Positions 43,722 to 54,058 of a DNA stretch of 64,000 bases are shown piece after piece; positions within the stretch are counted from its first letter, which is position 1, and each line of letters begins with the position of its first letter. The DNA is from RBG-16-34-14 sp963798865. GTDB taxonomy: Bacteria > Bacteroidota > Ignavibacteria > Ignavibacteriales > Ignavibacteriaceae. The position numbers were made by a program, and so were the translations under genes. The stretch lies in assembly GCA_963798865.1 (NCBI GenBank), contig CAWCVZ010000009.1, positions 310,001 to 374,000 on the forward strand, written 5' to 3'. The notes beneath the pieces are model-generated. The model saw nothing but the letters and a program-made list of their open reading frames with translations. It searched no databases and was not told the origin of the DNA.

Positions 43722-44770
43722 TTAAACCAAAAGACCTGCTGATTGTAAGAACTGACCGGATAGGAGATGTAATACTTTCTCTTCCTTTAGCGGGAATTAT
43801 TAAAAAACATTTCCCGGAATGTAAGGTAACTTTTTTAGTTAGAGATTACACAAAGGAACTTGTAGCAAATCACCCGTTTATTGATAATATTATTACTTTA
43901 AAGGAGGATAACGGAAAAGTTAGTATTAAGAATAATGTTGAAGAGATTAAAAAATATAATTTTGATTCAAGTATTATAGTTTATCCAACTTTTGCAACGG
44001 CTTTAATTATTTTTCTTGCGGGAGTAAAAAATAGAATTGGAACGGGTTACAGGTTGTATTCAATTCTTTTTAATGAAAAAATTTATGAACACAGGAAATA
44101 TGCTGAAAAGCATGAACTTGAATTTAATGTTAACCTGTTGAAGAAATTTAATATTAATGAAAATGTTAATCCTTCAAATGTAAAGTTCGATCTTTTTACA
44201 AATCCCAAAAATGTTAAAAAAGTAAAAGAAGTTTTGAAGGAAAATAATATTGATCCAGAAAAACCGATTATTATTTTTCATCCCGGAAGCCTTGGCAGTT
44301 CAATTGATTTACCGATTGAAAAATTTAAAGAACTCATTCAAATGGTAAATGATAAAACCGGGTTTCAGATTATTCTTACGGGAAGTGAAAATGAAAAACA
44401 ATTATGTGAGGGACTTGTTATAAATAACTCGGTTAAAAATTTTGCAGGCAACTTTTCTCTTTCCGAAATGATCAGCTTAATAAATTTATCTTCTGTTTTT
44501 ATCTCAAATTCAACAGGACCAATACATATAGCGGCGGCATTAAATAAGAACACAATTGGTTTTTACCCAAAAATTTTAGCCTGTTCTGCCAAAAGATGGG
44601 GTCCTTACAGTGTAAAAGCAAAGGTTTTTACTCCTGAAACAAATTGTAAAAATTGTGACCGGGAACAGTGTAATGATCTCAATTGTATGAGCAGTATCAA
44701 TGTAAAGAATGTATTTGTTGAAATTGAAAAAATTTATATGTTGAATACTAATAACGGAGAAATTAAGTGA
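43718..44770 (+). CDS. Glycosyltransferase family 9 (heptosyltransferase-like)
   Basis: A 350-residue GT9 protein. The N-terminal motif is RTDRIGDVILSLPLAGII and the donor-binding half has IIFHPGSLGSSIDLP and SNSTGPIHIAAALNK. GT9 enzymes add heptose or similar residues to the LPS inner core from ADP-heptose. A Cys-rich segment near the C-terminus (CKNCDREQCNDLNC) is an extra feature of many family members in this phylum and might bind metal. Overlaps both neighbours by four bases (ATGA, GTGA), so it lies in a tight operon. Confidence 0.92.
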   Translation: MIKPKDLLIVRTDRIGDVILSLPLAGIIKKHFPECKVTFLVRDYTKELVANHPFIDNIITLKEDNGKVSIKNNVEEIKKYNFDSSIIVYPTFATALIIFLAGVKNRIGTGYRLYSILFNEKIYEHRKYAEKHELEFNVNLLKKFNINENVNPSNVKFDLFTNPKNVKKVKEVLKENNIDPEKPIIIFHPGSLGSSIDLPIEKFKELIQMVNDKTGFQIILTGSENEKQLCEGLVINNSVKNFAGNFSLSEMISLINLSSVFISNSTGPIHIAAALNKNTIGFYPKILACSAKRWGPYSVKAKVFTPETNCKNCDREQCNDLNCMSSINVKNVFVEIEKIYMLNTNNGEIK

Positions 44771-45561
44771 GATTTCAAAAAGCTTTTATCCTTTTAACAG
44801 TTTTTGTTTTATCCACAAAGTTTGCAGAATATAATCTTGTAGCCCAGGATAATTTCCGGAAGATTGAGAATAAAGCTTTTAAAGAAGGAGAAAAATTAAC
44901 CTTCGATGTTAAATATGGTTTTGTTACTGCAGGAATTGCTACAATGCATATCCAGAAAGTAAAAAGAATTTCAGGCAGGGATGCATATTTAATTGCGTTC
45001 GATGTTAATACTGTTCCGAGTTTTGACTGGGTTTATAAAGTCAGAGATCATTATGAAACTTATCTTGATGTAGAAGGGCTTTTTCCCTGGCGGTTTGAGC
45101 AGCATATAAGGGAAGGCAGCTACAGTCGCGATTTCTCAGCTTATTTTGATCAAAGAAAAAGAAAAGCAAAAACAAGTGCAGGAGAATATGACATTCCTTT
45201 ATATGTTAATGATATTTTTTCCGCTTTTTATTTTGCGAGAACATTTGATTATTCTAATCTCAAAGTGAATGACCTGATTCCTATGAAGAATTTTTATAAA
45301 GATAAAGTTTATGATCTGAATGTTAAATATCTTGGTAAAGACAGGGTTTCAGTTGATGCAGGAACTTTCGATTGTATAGTTGTTGAACCTCTTGTGCAGG
45401 AAGGCGGGTTATTTAAAAGTGAAGGCAGCATTATTATCTGGTTAACGGATGACAATTTAAGAGTTCCTGTGAAGGTAAAAACAAAAGTTGTAGTTGGATC
45501 TATTGATGCAGAGCTTACAAATTATGAGGGGCTTGCGGGGAAGCTGACGTCGAAGAAATAA
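44767..45561 (+). CDS. DUF3108 domain protein, exported
   Basis: A 264-residue protein with an N-terminal signal (about 1-26, ending YNLVAQ) and the DUF3108 fold (AFKEGEKLTFDVKYGFVTAG at the start, VPVKVKTKVVVGSIDAEL at the end). Proteins of this family are periplasmic, probably beta-clam shaped and lipid-binding. Starts at GTG 44767 overlapping the GT9 stop. Placement between a core-LPS glycosyltransferase and envelope genes supports an outer-membrane role, but no activity is known. Confidence 0.88.
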   Translation: MRFQKAFILLTVFVLSTKFAEYNLVAQDNFRKIENKAFKEGEKLTFDVKYGFVTAGIATMHIQKVKRISGRDAYLIAFDVNTVPSFDWVYKVRDHYETYLDVEGLFPWRFEQHIREGSYSRDFSAYFDQRKRKAKTSAGEYDIPLYVNDIFSAFYFARTFDYSNLKVNDLIPMKNFYKDKVYDLNVKYLGKDRVSVDAGTFDCIVVEPLVQEGGLFKSEGSIIIWLTDDNLRVPVKVKTKVVVGSIDAELTNYEGLAGKLTSKK

Positions 45562-45633
45562 ATAATAATGCAGTCATTACATCTCACAGTCAAATAGGAA
45601 ATCTTTCCCCTTTTTTATATTTTCCACACACTT

Positions 45634-46601
45634 ATGGAAGAACAAAACAATCAGGAAAATCCTCAGGAAGATAAAAATTTACAGGAAAATGAACCTCCTC
45701 AAAAGGATTCAATAACTCCAACTATTAATCCAATTGGTGCTGCATTTATTGGTCTTGCAGGAGGATTTTTTCTTTACCAGATAGTCGGCGGTTTAATTAC
45801 CGTTTTAATATTCGGGATAAATGTTGAAAAAGCTCCCGTCAATTCTTTAAGACTTATGACTATGGCAGGTCAAATTCTTTTTATCCTTCTGCCGGCTTTG
45901 TTATTCAGCAAATGGTTTTACCAGAACCTATCTTCATATTCAGATTAAGAATTCCACACTGGAAAGAGATTCTTCTTTTTGTTGCGGGAATTATTATCCT
46001 AACGCCTCTTCTGCAAAGCTATCTCTACATTCAAAATTATTTAATAGATGAACTGGCTAAAGCTTCTTCTTTTGCCAGCAGCATAAAATCTTCACTTGAT
46101 TCTTTGAATGATTTAGTGGAAAAAGCTTATGGAGATTTGATTTCAGCTTCAAATGTTTTTGAGGGTATACTCGTGGTGGTTGTTGTAGCACTAACTCCGG
46201 CTTTTTGTGAAGAATTTATGTTCCGGGGATTTATACAAAGAAGTTTTGAGTTTAAGCTCAAACCATTCTGGGCTGCCTTTTTAACTGCACTATTTTTTGC
46301 GTTATATCATTTTAATCCTTATGGAATTATTCCCTTAATGATGCTTGGATTTTATTTCGGATTTGCCGCCTACACGAGCAAATCAATTTTACTCCCGGTT
46401 CTTCTTCATTTCCTTAATAACTTTGCGGCAGTTATTTTATATTTTATTGTAGGAAATGATGAATTAATTAGCTCAGCACCCACGACTGATGTTGATATTA
46501 ATTCTTCTGTAATTTCTTTTATTGGTTTGCTTATATTATTTGCTGGATTGGTTATTCTAATTAAAAGATATTATTCTAAAACAGTTAAACAGGAGGAGTG
46601 A
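45634..46601 (+). CDS. CPBP (CAAX-like) intramembrane protease, frameshifted
   Basis: Two overlapping frames form one 322-residue membrane protein if one base is restored near 45938-45944 (a missing T in CATATTCAG would join FYQNLSS to FRLRIPHWKEI). The first frame has a polar N-terminus and two helices. The second has the protease motifs EEFMFRGF, ALYHFNP and HFLNN, with the Glu, His and Asn/His typical of CPBP enzymes. Bacterial members cleave or process unknown membrane substrates. The gene ends in GAGGAGTGA, which also supplies the ribosome binding site for the next gene. Confidence 0.85.
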
Positions 46602-46602
46602 A

Positions 46603-46956
46603 ATGCCTATTTGCCCGAACTGCGGTTATGAATATGTTGAAGGAGTAACAATTTGTCCTGACTGTGAGACTCACCTAGTGGATGAATCTCTTTTTGTAAA
46701 ACCAGAAGACTGGACAGAAGATAACTGGGAAGTTGTTTTTACTTCTAACAAAATTTATGAAGTTGAGATGTTAAAAGATAATCTTGAAAGCGCAGGTATT
46801 ACTGCAACAATTCTCAATCAGCAGGACAGGAATTTTCCATCGCCCGGAGATTTTACAGTAATAAAACTCCTGGTTAGAAGAGAAGACTTATCTTCAGCAT
46901 TAGAGTTTATTAAGGAATTAAATTCAGAAAATGATGAGAGGGAAGAAGAAAATTAA
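46603..46956 (+). CDS. Zinc-ribbon DUF2007 protein
   Basis: A 117-residue protein. Residues 4-22 hold two CxxC knuckles (CPNCGYEYVEG and CPDC), a likely zinc ribbon. Residues 40-105 form a DUF2007 domain (WEVVFTSNKIYEVEMLKDN), a PII-like signal transducing fold. Many relatives lack the ribbon, so this is a fusion form. A strong AGGAGGAG site precedes it. The stop overlaps cdsA by one base (TAATG). Confidence 0.85.
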   Translation: MPICPNCGYEYVEGVTICPDCETHLVDESLFVKPEDWTEDNWEVVFTSNKIYEVEMLKDNLESAGITATILNQQDRNFPSPGDFTVIKLLVRREDLSSALEFIKELNSENDEREEEN

Positions 46957-47780
46957 TGTCTTTAAGCAATAATGCTACAAGAATAATAGTATCCATTTTT
47001 GCTATTCCCGTTATTTTAGCTGCTTGTTATTTTGGAGGAATTTATTTTTTACTTTTCACTTTGTTTATTGCTTCAGCTGCTTTTTATGAGTTTGTTCTTC
47101 TAGCCAGAAATAAAGGGGCTAATGCCAATTTATGGTTTGGCTTGGCTGCAATTATTCTTTTGATCATTAATCAATCACTGGTATACATAGATTTTTTTTC
47201 TTTCATTCTTGTTATTGTTTTTCTTTTAACACTTATTGAATTATTCAGGAATAAAGGCTCGGCAATTTTAAATATTGGAACAACATTGCTTGGGATTTTT
47301 TATATAGGATTATTTTCAGCAGCGCTTCTTTCATTAAGAGAATTTTATCCCCGCATAGATGAAATTTACTTAAGAGGCGGCTATCTTATCATTTCTATTT
47401 TTGGTGCAATATGGATTTGTGATTCTGCTGCGTATTACGGTGGAACTGCACTTGGTAAACATAAACTTTTCCCAAGAGTAAGCCCGAACAAAAGCTGGGA
47501 AGGAGCGATTTTCGGTTTTATTTTCGCTGTTATAACTACAGTTTTGGCTAAAATAATTGTTCTTAATTTCTTATCATGGAGTACTGTTTTTGCAATTGGA
47601 ATTATTATAGGAATTTTCGGACAGATCGGCGATCTTATAGAATCTCTGATTAAAAGAGATGCCGAAGTTAAAGATTCATCCGGAATTATTCCCGGTCATG
47701 GCGGTATCTTCGATAGGTTTGATTCTCTGCTTTATACTGCCCCAATAATTCTTGTTTATTTAAAATACTTTGGAAGATAA
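46956..47780 (+). CDS. cdsA: Phosphatidate cytidylyltransferase
   Basis: CdsA (274 residues) converts phosphatidic acid to CDP-diacylglycerol, the key intermediate of phospholipid synthesis. At least seven hydrophobic segments are visible, and the family signature near the C-terminus is present (SPNKSWEGAIFGF, then SGIIPGHGGIFDRFDSL). Length is normal. One-base overlap with the upstream gene indicates translational coupling. Confidence 0.95.
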   Translation: MSLSNNATRIIVSIFAIPVILAACYFGGIYFLLFTLFIASAAFYEFVLLARNKGANANLWFGLAAIILLIINQSLVYIDFFSFILVIVFLLTLIELFRNKGSAILNIGTTLLGIFYIGLFSAALLSLREFYPRIDEIYLRGGYLIISIFGAIWICDSAAYYGGTALGKHKLFPRVSPNKSWEGAIFGFIFAVITTVLAKIIVLNFLSWSTVFAIGIIIGIFGQIGDLIESLIKRDAEVKDSSGIIPGHGGIFDRFDSLLYTAPIILVYLKYFGR

Positions 47781-47781
47781 T

Positions 47782-49074
47782 TTGAGATCATCGGATAAAA
47801 TAAGTTTAATTACACTTGGCTGTTCAAAAAATACAGTTGATTCAGAACGGCTTTTAAACCAGGTACGAGCAAATAATTTAAATATTACTGATGACCCAAA
47901 CGATGCCGACACTGTTATTATTAATACTTGTGGATTTATAGAAGCAGCAAAAGAAGAATCAATTAATACAATTATTAATGCTGTGGCTCTTAAGAAGGAA
48001 GGAAGAATAAAAAAAATTTTGGTCGCGGGTTGTCTTTCTAAAAGATATAAAGATGATCTTATTAAAGAAATACCTGAAGTTGATAAATATTTTGGAACGG
48101 AAGATTATTCAGCAATTATTAAAGAGCTTGGCGGAGAATTAAAATATAATCTTCTTGGTGAAAGATTAATTACAACACCAAAACATTCTGCTTACCTAAA
48201 AATATCTGAGGGTTGTGATCATCCGTGTTCTTTTTGTGCAATTCCGTTAATGAGAGGAAAACATTCTTCAAAACCTATAGAAGACCTAGTTAAAGAAACC
48301 AAATTTCTTGCGGCACAGGGAACAAAAGAAATTGTTATTATTGCTCAGGATACAACAGACTACGGCAAAGATATTTATGGAAAGCAAAGTATTTCTCTTT
48401 TACTAAACAAGCTTAGTGAAGTTGATGGAATTGAATGGATTAGATTGATGTATGCTTATCCATCGCAATTTCCCGAAGATTTGATTGATGTTATTGCAAA
48501 TAATGAAAAAGTTTGCAAATATATAGATGTACCTCTTCAGCATATTTCAGATAATGTTTTAAAATCAATGCGAAGAGGTGTAAATAAAAGAAGAACAATT
48601 GAACTTGTTAATAAGCTAAAAAATAAAATTCCCGGACTTGCTTTGCGTACAACTTTCATAATTGGATATCCTAATGAAACAGAAAAAGATTTTAATGAGC
48701 TTTACGATTTTGTTGAACAGGTTAAATTTGATAGGGTCGGAGCTTTTACATTTTCAGTAGAGGAAAACACTTCAAGTTTTATACTTGGAGATCCTGTTCC
48801 CGAAAAAGTTAAATCTGAAAGAAAAGATACTTTAATGGAAATACAAAAAGGAATTTCTCTTGCAAACAATGAATATTTCCTCAATAAGGAACTAAAGATA
48901 TTGATTGATAGTATTGAAGGAGATTTTTACATTGGTCGTTCATACAGGGATGCACCCGAAGTTGATGGAGAAGTATTAATTCAGCTGAATGGTTCAAAAT
49001 TAAAAGCGGGAAATTTCTGTATGGCAAAAATTTATGATTTTAACGAATATGATCTGTATGCAGAATTAATTTAA
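47782..49074 (+). CDS. rimO: Ribosomal protein S12 methylthiotransferase RimO
   Basis: RimO methylthiolates Asp88 of ribosomal protein S12. Motifs are ITLGCSKNTVDSE at the N-terminus, NTCGFIEAAKEES, and the radical SAM triad in EGCDHPCSFCAIP, followed by a TRAM domain. About 430 residues, typical. The start is uncertain: TTG 47770 would overlap cdsA by 11 bases, TTG 47782 leaves a one-base gap, and neither has a Shine-Dalgarno sequence. It is a paralogue of MiaB at 36 kb, distinguished by GRSYRDAPEVDG in the TRAM region. Confidence 0.95.
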   Translation: MRSSDKISLITLGCSKNTVDSERLLNQVRANNLNITDDPNDADTVIINTCGFIEAAKEESINTIINAVALKKEGRIKKILVAGCLSKRYKDDLIKEIPEVDKYFGTEDYSAIIKELGGELKYNLLGERLITTPKHSAYLKISEGCDHPCSFCAIPLMRGKHSSKPIEDLVKETKFLAAQGTKEIVIIAQDTTDYGKDIYGKQSISLLLNKLSEVDGIEWIRLMYAYPSQFPEDLIDVIANNEKVCKYIDVPLQHISDNVLKSMRRGVNKRRTIELVNKLKNKIPGLALRTTFIIGYPNETEKDFNELYDFVEQVKFDRVGAFTFSVEENTSSFILGDPVPEKVKSERKDTLMEIQKGISLANNEYFLNKELKILIDSIEGDFYIGRSYRDAPEVDGEVLIQLNGSKLKAGNFCMAKIYDFNEYDLYAELI

Positions 49075-49084
49075 GGACCGAAAA

Positions 49085-50365
49085 ATGAAAATGTTTAAAT
49101 ATTATATATTTTTATTTCTTTTTATTCAAACTGTCACCGCGCAGATTGAAAATGTATATGAAAAAAACCAGAGCAATACGCTTCCAAAATATTACCAGGA
49201 TTTTCTCAATTTTGCGTCTGATCAGGAAGGTAAAACACGGCTGGATATTTTTATCCAGGTTCCATATACAGAAATTCAATTTGTAAAAAATTCCAGGAGC
49301 TTTAGTGCTTCTTATACAATTACGGTTTCCATTTTTGATGAGGAGAAAGAAAAGCTTCTTACTGAAAAATCCTGGAAAGAAAAAATTGATGCTAATGATT
49401 TTGAACAAACTATTTCAAAAAACAATTACAATCTAAGTCTTAAGTCATTTTATTTAACCCCCGAAACTTATTCTATAACAACTTCTGTTGAAGATGAGGA
49501 TTCTCATAAAAAATATTCTTCTGAAAATCTTTATAAAGTAAGAGACCTTACTGATAAAATTTCTATAAGCGATATAATGCTTATCACCAAACAAACCCAG
49601 GTTGAGGGAAGCAATAAAATTCTGCCGAACGTTTCGAGAAATATTATTTCCAAGCAGGATGGAATTCCAATGTTTTTTGAAATTTATTCTGATAAACCAT
49701 CCGATGTTAAAATTGATTTCGCAATAAAGGATGAAAAAGGAAACGGAGTTTATAAGGAAGATGTTGATAAACATATTGATACCGGGCGAACCCAGGTTAT
49801 TTATACTTTAAAAGATACTTCACTTGATTTAGGCAATTACTTAATTGATGTAAACCTGCTTGATTCATCCGGTGAAAAGATTACAGAAGTAAATAAAACT
49901 TTTATTTCAAGATGGGTTGGAATTCCATCTGTTATAAGAGATCTGGATAAAGCTGTTGATCAACTGGTTTATATAGCCACTCCATCTGAAATAAATTATG
50001 TTGAAGATGCCGGAACACAAAAAGAAAAAATTGAGCGTTACCTTGAGTTCTGGAAGAAAAAGGATCCAACTCCCAATACTGAAGAAAATGAATTGTTTAA
50101 CGAATACTACAGAAGAGTTGCTTATGCCAATGAGAATTTTTCTCATTATGTTGAAGGCTGGCGCTCGGACAGAGGAATGGTTTTTATAATTCTTGGGTCT
50201 CCTAATAATGTCGACCGGCATCCATTTGATCTTGAATCCAAGCCGTATGAAGTATGGCAGTATTACGAATTAAACCGTAGTTTTGTTTTTGTAGATGAAA
50301 CCGGTTTTGGAGATTATCGACTGGTAACTCCTCTTTATGGCGATGACTTCAGGTACAGGAATTAA
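49085..50365 (+). CDS. GWxTD-domain protein, exported
   Basis: A 426-residue protein with a signal peptide (about 1-19, ending TVTAQ). The C-terminal third carries the GWxTD-domain signature, here as EGWRSDRGMVFIILGSPN (Ser in place of the usual Thr), followed by SKPYEVWQYY. The domain is restricted to Bacteroidota and relatives and has no known activity. The central part is beta-rich. A good AAGGA site precedes ATG 49085. It follows rimO by 10 bp. Confidence 0.88.
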   Translation: MKMFKYYIFLFLFIQTVTAQIENVYEKNQSNTLPKYYQDFLNFASDQEGKTRLDIFIQVPYTEIQFVKNSRSFSASYTITVSIFDEEKEKLLTEKSWKEKIDANDFEQTISKNNYNLSLKSFYLTPETYSITTSVEDEDSHKKYSSENLYKVRDLTDKISISDIMLITKQTQVEGSNKILPNVSRNIISKQDGIPMFFEIYSDKPSDVKIDFAIKDEKGNGVYKEDVDKHIDTGRTQVIYTLKDTSLDLGNYLIDVNLLDSSGEKITEVNKTFISRWVGIPSVIRDLDKAVDQLVYIATPSEINYVEDAGTQKEKIERYLEFWKKKDPTPNTEENELFNEYYRRVAYANENFSHYVEGWRSDRGMVFIILGSPNNVDRHPFDLESKPYEVWQYYELNRSFVFVDETGFGDYRLVTPLYGDDFRYRN

Positions 50366-50396
50366 AATCTTGTAATTTTGCAATTTTGTAATTTAA

Positions 50397-51362
50397 ATGA
50401 TCCTCTCCGTAACATTGCATCCACTTCTGGAAAGAAGATTAACCTATACTCAAATTACTTCCGGTTCCAGCCATAGAAATCCGTTTGAAGAATTAAAACC
50501 CGGCGGAAAAGGAATTAATGTCTGCAGGCAGCTGAATAAATTCGGGATTAAAAATTTTGCATTTACTTTTCTTGGCGGCAATAATGGTAAAATAATTAAA
50601 CATCTTCTTTCAGATGAAGGTATAGATTTTACTTTTGTTCAAACAAAAAATGAAACCAGATATTCTATAATCACTATTGACAAAAACAGGAGGGAAGCAA
50701 CAACTTTTTTCGGACCCGATTATATTATTCTTCGAAATGAAGCTGAGGATTTAAAACATAAGCTTGAAAAAATGATAATGAATTGTGAAATAGTTATTTT
50801 TTCAGGAAGTTCACCCTGTAAAGAAACAGATTTTATTTTTCCTTTTGGTATTGAGATTGCAAATCGCTATGATAAAATTTCTGTATGTGATACTTACGGA
50901 AATCATTTAAAAAATTGCATTGAAAAGTCTCCAACCGTATTACACAATAATATTCCGGAATTGGAGAACTCTCTTAAACTTTCACTTAAAAATGAAAAAG
51001 AAAAATTAAATTTCCTTGATCATTTATATTCCAAGGGAATTAAACAGTCATTTATTACAAATGGAAAAGAAGATATTTATGCTTCAAATTTTGACTTCCA
51101 TTACAAAGCGGAAAGCATTAAGATTGAGGAGACTGATGCAATAGGAAGCGGTGACTCTTTTGTTGCGGGTATAATTTATGGTTTATATAAAGATAAAACT
51201 TTTGAGGAATCACTTAAATTTGCCTCTGCGTCGGGTACTTTAAATGCACAAACTTTTGATGTTTGCAATGTCTCTTTTGATGAAGCTGAAAAATTATCTG
51301 AGCAAATCAGTATTTCCGCCATTGGGAAAAAAATAAAAACAATTGATGTTACCCCACGTTAA
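50397..51362 (+). CDS. PfkB-family sugar kinase (1-phosphofructokinase-like)
   Basis: A 321-residue PfkB kinase. The N-terminal motif PGGKGINVCRQL and the C-terminal anion-hole motif DAIGSGDSFVAGI (catalytic Asp last) are present. The opening MILSVTLHPLLERR resembles 1-phosphofructokinase and tagatose-6-phosphate kinase, though the usual NPA(I/L)D has become HPLLE, so substrate choice may differ. The last 17 bases overlap the Omp85-type gene. No PTS genes are present. Confidence 0.85.
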   Translation: MILSVTLHPLLERRLTYTQITSGSSHRNPFEELKPGGKGINVCRQLNKFGIKNFAFTFLGGNNGKIIKHLLSDEGIDFTFVQTKNETRYSIITIDKNRREATTFFGPDYIILRNEAEDLKHKLEKMIMNCEIVIFSGSSPCKETDFIFPFGIEIANRYDKISVCDTYGNHLKNCIEKSPTVLHNNIPELENSLKLSLKNEKEKLNFLDHLYSKGIKQSFITNGKEDIYASNFDFHYKAESIKIEETDAIGSGDSFVAGIIYGLYKDKTFEESLKFASASGTLNAQTFDVCNVSFDEAEKLSEQISISAIGKKIKTIDVTPR

Positions 51363-53104
51363 TAAAATTATATTTTTTTCTTTTCTTTTTATTACAACAG
51401 TTTTTTCCCAGGCAATACAAACTTTTGAAATATCAGGGAATTCTTTGTTCCCGGATAATCAATACAGGCAATGGGCGGGAGTTTCAACAGGTGTCCGTAT
51501 TTTCCCTGGAATTATGGATTCAATAAAAAATAAAATTGCACATCAGCTAAGCAGAAATGGATATTTTGATTTTAAATTTACATGATGACAGCCTTTCCTA
51601 TTCTCCTGATTCTCAAAAAGTTTCAATCTATTTAAATATCTCTGAAGGACCTCCGACATATATAAGCAAAATAAATATAGCCGGTAAGGATTCACTTGAA
51701 GAAAGATTTACTGATTTATTTGATTACCAGAAGGGGCAGATATTTAACAAATATGAACTCGAAGAGAACATTTCAGAAACTCTTTCCTATCTTGAAAATA
51801 ATGGTTATCCTTTTGCTAAAGTAATTGTAACTTCAGTGCAATTAAAAAAAATTGATGATGAGAACTTTGCAGATATTAACCTGGAAATTGATAAGGGAGG
51901 TAAAAGTACAATTGATAAAATTGAAATATCAGGAAATACATCCACAAAGGATTATGTTATAACAAGGGAATTAAGAGTTGACAGCGGAACTGTTTATTCT
52001 CAAAAACAAATTGACGAATACCCTGCAAGGTTAAACAGGTTAAGATTTTTTGAGCCGGTTACCGCACCGCAATTTTATTCTAATTCAAAAAACCAGGGAG
52101 TGCTTCTAATTAATGTTAAAGAAAAACAAACTAATAATTTTGATGGTATAATCGGGTACATCCCCCCCGCTAAAGAAAATGAAAAAGGATACATAACCGG
52201 ACTTGTGAATATAAGTTTAAGGAATTTGTTTGGGACAGGCAGGGCAGCAGCAATTTTGTGGCAGCAGTTTGACAGGAATTCGCAAAACCTGGAATTGAAA
52301 TATCTAGAACCCTGGATATTTAATTATCCGTTCAATGTTAACCTCGCACTTTTTCAGAGGAAACAGGATACAACTTATGTACAAAGAAGATTTAATGGTT
52401 CACTTGAATTTCTTGCAACCGAGGAAATTTCTGCTTCACTTCTTTTGGGAACAGAATCAATTATCCCGACAATTACAGAATCAGAAATATTTAAAGTTTT
52501 TAACTCAAGTATTTTAACAACAGGCTTAAATTTAAAAATAGATACACGAGATGATCCATATTCACCAACATCAGGCTTATATTTTTTAAATTCATATTCA
52601 TTTAGCAGGAAAACCATTAACGGGCCCGTTCAGTTTATTACGCCGGGCTTACAAACTAAAATAAATCTTCAGCGTTTTACATTGGATTTTTTGTATTTCA
52701 TAGAATTATTTTTAAGGCAGGTTGTTTCAACAGGTATTCACGGAAGAGAATTACGCGGTTCATTTTTTGAGAACAGCGATCTTTTCCGTTTAGGCGGTAC
52801 CAACTCGTTAAGAGGTTACAGGGAGGATCAATTTCTTGGAGCTAGAATATTTTGGACAAACCTGGAATACCGTCTTCTTCTTACCAGAAGAACTTTTGTT
52901 TTTCTTTTTTTTGATACAGGTTATTATCTCCGTGAAGCTGATGTAGAAAGAAACATTTTAAAGACTGAAGAATTTCTTTATGGATATGGGTTAGGGTTAA
53001 ATATTGAAACAGGTCTTGGAGTTTTGGGAGTAAGTTTTGCTCTTGGTAAAGGCGATTCCTTTTCAGATGGTAAAATTCATTTTGGATTAGTGAATGAATT
53101 TTGA
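51346..53104 (+). CDS. Omp85/BamA-type outer-membrane protein, frameshifted
   Basis: Two frames join into a 585-residue protein after removing one base near 51575-51586. The first carries a signal peptide (about 1-22, ending TVFSQA) and the start of a POTRA-like domain (FEISGNSLFPDN). The second carries two more POTRA-like repeats (YISKINIAGKDSLEE, TIDKIEISGNTSTKD) and a C-terminal beta barrel containing LRGYREDQFLG, the Omp85 lid-loop motif. It is shorter than BamA (five POTRA, about 800 residues) and nearer to TamA-like or patatin-associated proteins. It likely inserts or exports outer-membrane proteins. Confidence 0.82.
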
Positions 53105-53200
53105 TGTTCTTACGGAACAGTAAGTGTTAATGAGGAAAGAAAAACTATTCCAACTGTTTATAAATTAAATCAAAATTATTCTAACTCAATTTCCATAAAA
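53105..53200 (+). pseudogene. Decayed T9SS sorting-domain remnant
   Basis: Directly after the Omp85 stop, and in the same frame, the sequence reads GTVSVNEERKTIPTVYKLNQ followed by NYSNSISIK. This resembles the linker and first strand of a T9SS tail (IPTxYxLxQNYPNPFNP), with Pro to Ser changes at both conserved prolines and Phe to Ile. The rest of the domain is missing. It is most simply the leftover of a lost secreted-protein gene. Confidence 0.55.
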
Positions 53201-53211
53201 AATTGGGTTAG
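53181..53211. terminator. Hairpin between Omp85 gene and convergent membrane-protein gene
   Basis: CTAACTCAATTT (53181-53192) pairs with AAATTGGGTTAG (53200-53211) with one G-T wobble. It lies between two convergent genes, so it may end both transcripts. The tails are A/T-rich but lack a long T-run. Confidence 0.5.
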
Positions 53212-53216
53212 CAGAT

Positions 53217-53711
53217 TTAAAAATAAATTCCTGCTCTTATTGCAAAGAAGCTTGCATCACCTAAGATTGCATATCTTAATGAAGCTTCAAAAATTGCAAA
53301 TTGTGCAGCAATAAGTGGTGTAAATGCAACCTTATTTTCTGTTGCATCTGATTCACCGGTTGAAGTTTTTGTAGTTACGGTTACCCAGTAATTTCCAATC
53401 TCTGCACCTGCAGAAATAAAAGGGAAGACACTTATTCTTGCACCTGCGTTAACACCCCACATTGAAGGATTAAACTTAACAATACCGGCTTCTTTCTCAG
53501 AAAATTTCAGATATTCAACTGAACCCGTAACATCTACAATTGGTAACCCCAGCTTTACCATAAAAACTCCGCCGAATCCTGTACCGGCTATATTTGAAAA
53601 ATCACCGGTTGGAGATACTGCCGTAACTGCAATACCACTTTGTAAAAGCTGGGCATTAGATATACAAGCAAAAAAGAAAATTATGAGAATTGTAAGTTGA
53701 AGTTTTTTCAT
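53217..53711 (-). CDS. Small outer-membrane beta-barrel protein
   Basis: A 164-residue protein with a clear signal peptide (MKKLQLTILIIFFFACISNA). The mature part alternates polar and hydrophobic residues in short strands and ends RAGIYF, with the terminal aromatic residue expected of an outer-membrane barrel. It resembles the small OmpW/OprF-like barrels common in Bacteroidota, but I cannot name a family. It converges on the Omp85 gene and its upstream region is a 347-bp gap. Confidence 0.65.
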   Translation of the reverse strand: MKKLQLTILIIFFFACISNAQLLQSGIAVTAVSPTGDFSNIAGTGFGGVFMVKLGLPIVDVTGSVEYLKFSEKEAGIVKFNPSMWGVNAGARISVFPFISAGAEIGNYWVTVTTKTSTGESDATENKVAFTPLIAAQFAIFEASLRYAILGDASFFAIRAGIYF

Positions 53712-54058
53712 TTTAATACCTTTATTTAAGAAAATTTCAATTCGTTAAACAATTTAATATTTAAATTTAACTTTTTATCTTTAATATATTTTGATTGATG
53801 TCATGTCCGGCTACTTTACTTTTGATTTAGTCTTATCTAAGTTTAACCATATTCTGAAATTTTAACATCAAAAGAATTTATTCTTTTATTTACATTTTTT
53901 TACTGATCCCTGATTTCTTTTCTACCGCATATCTTTTTCTTTATAACAGGTGGCAGCAAAGTTTTTTGATATTAAATCTTAAAGAAAAAATAATAAATAA
54001 TATTAAATGAGGCTTTATGTGAGGTGAAACGAAATTCCATTACATAGCAATCTACATT
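53712..54058. other. Intergenic region between divergent outer-membrane protein and GH44 genes
   Basis: About 350 AT-rich bases contain the promoters of both divergent genes. I find no ORF, RNA gene or clear repeat. A hidden start for the GH44 gene may lie at its right end (ATG at 54007), one base out of frame. Confidence 0.45.
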
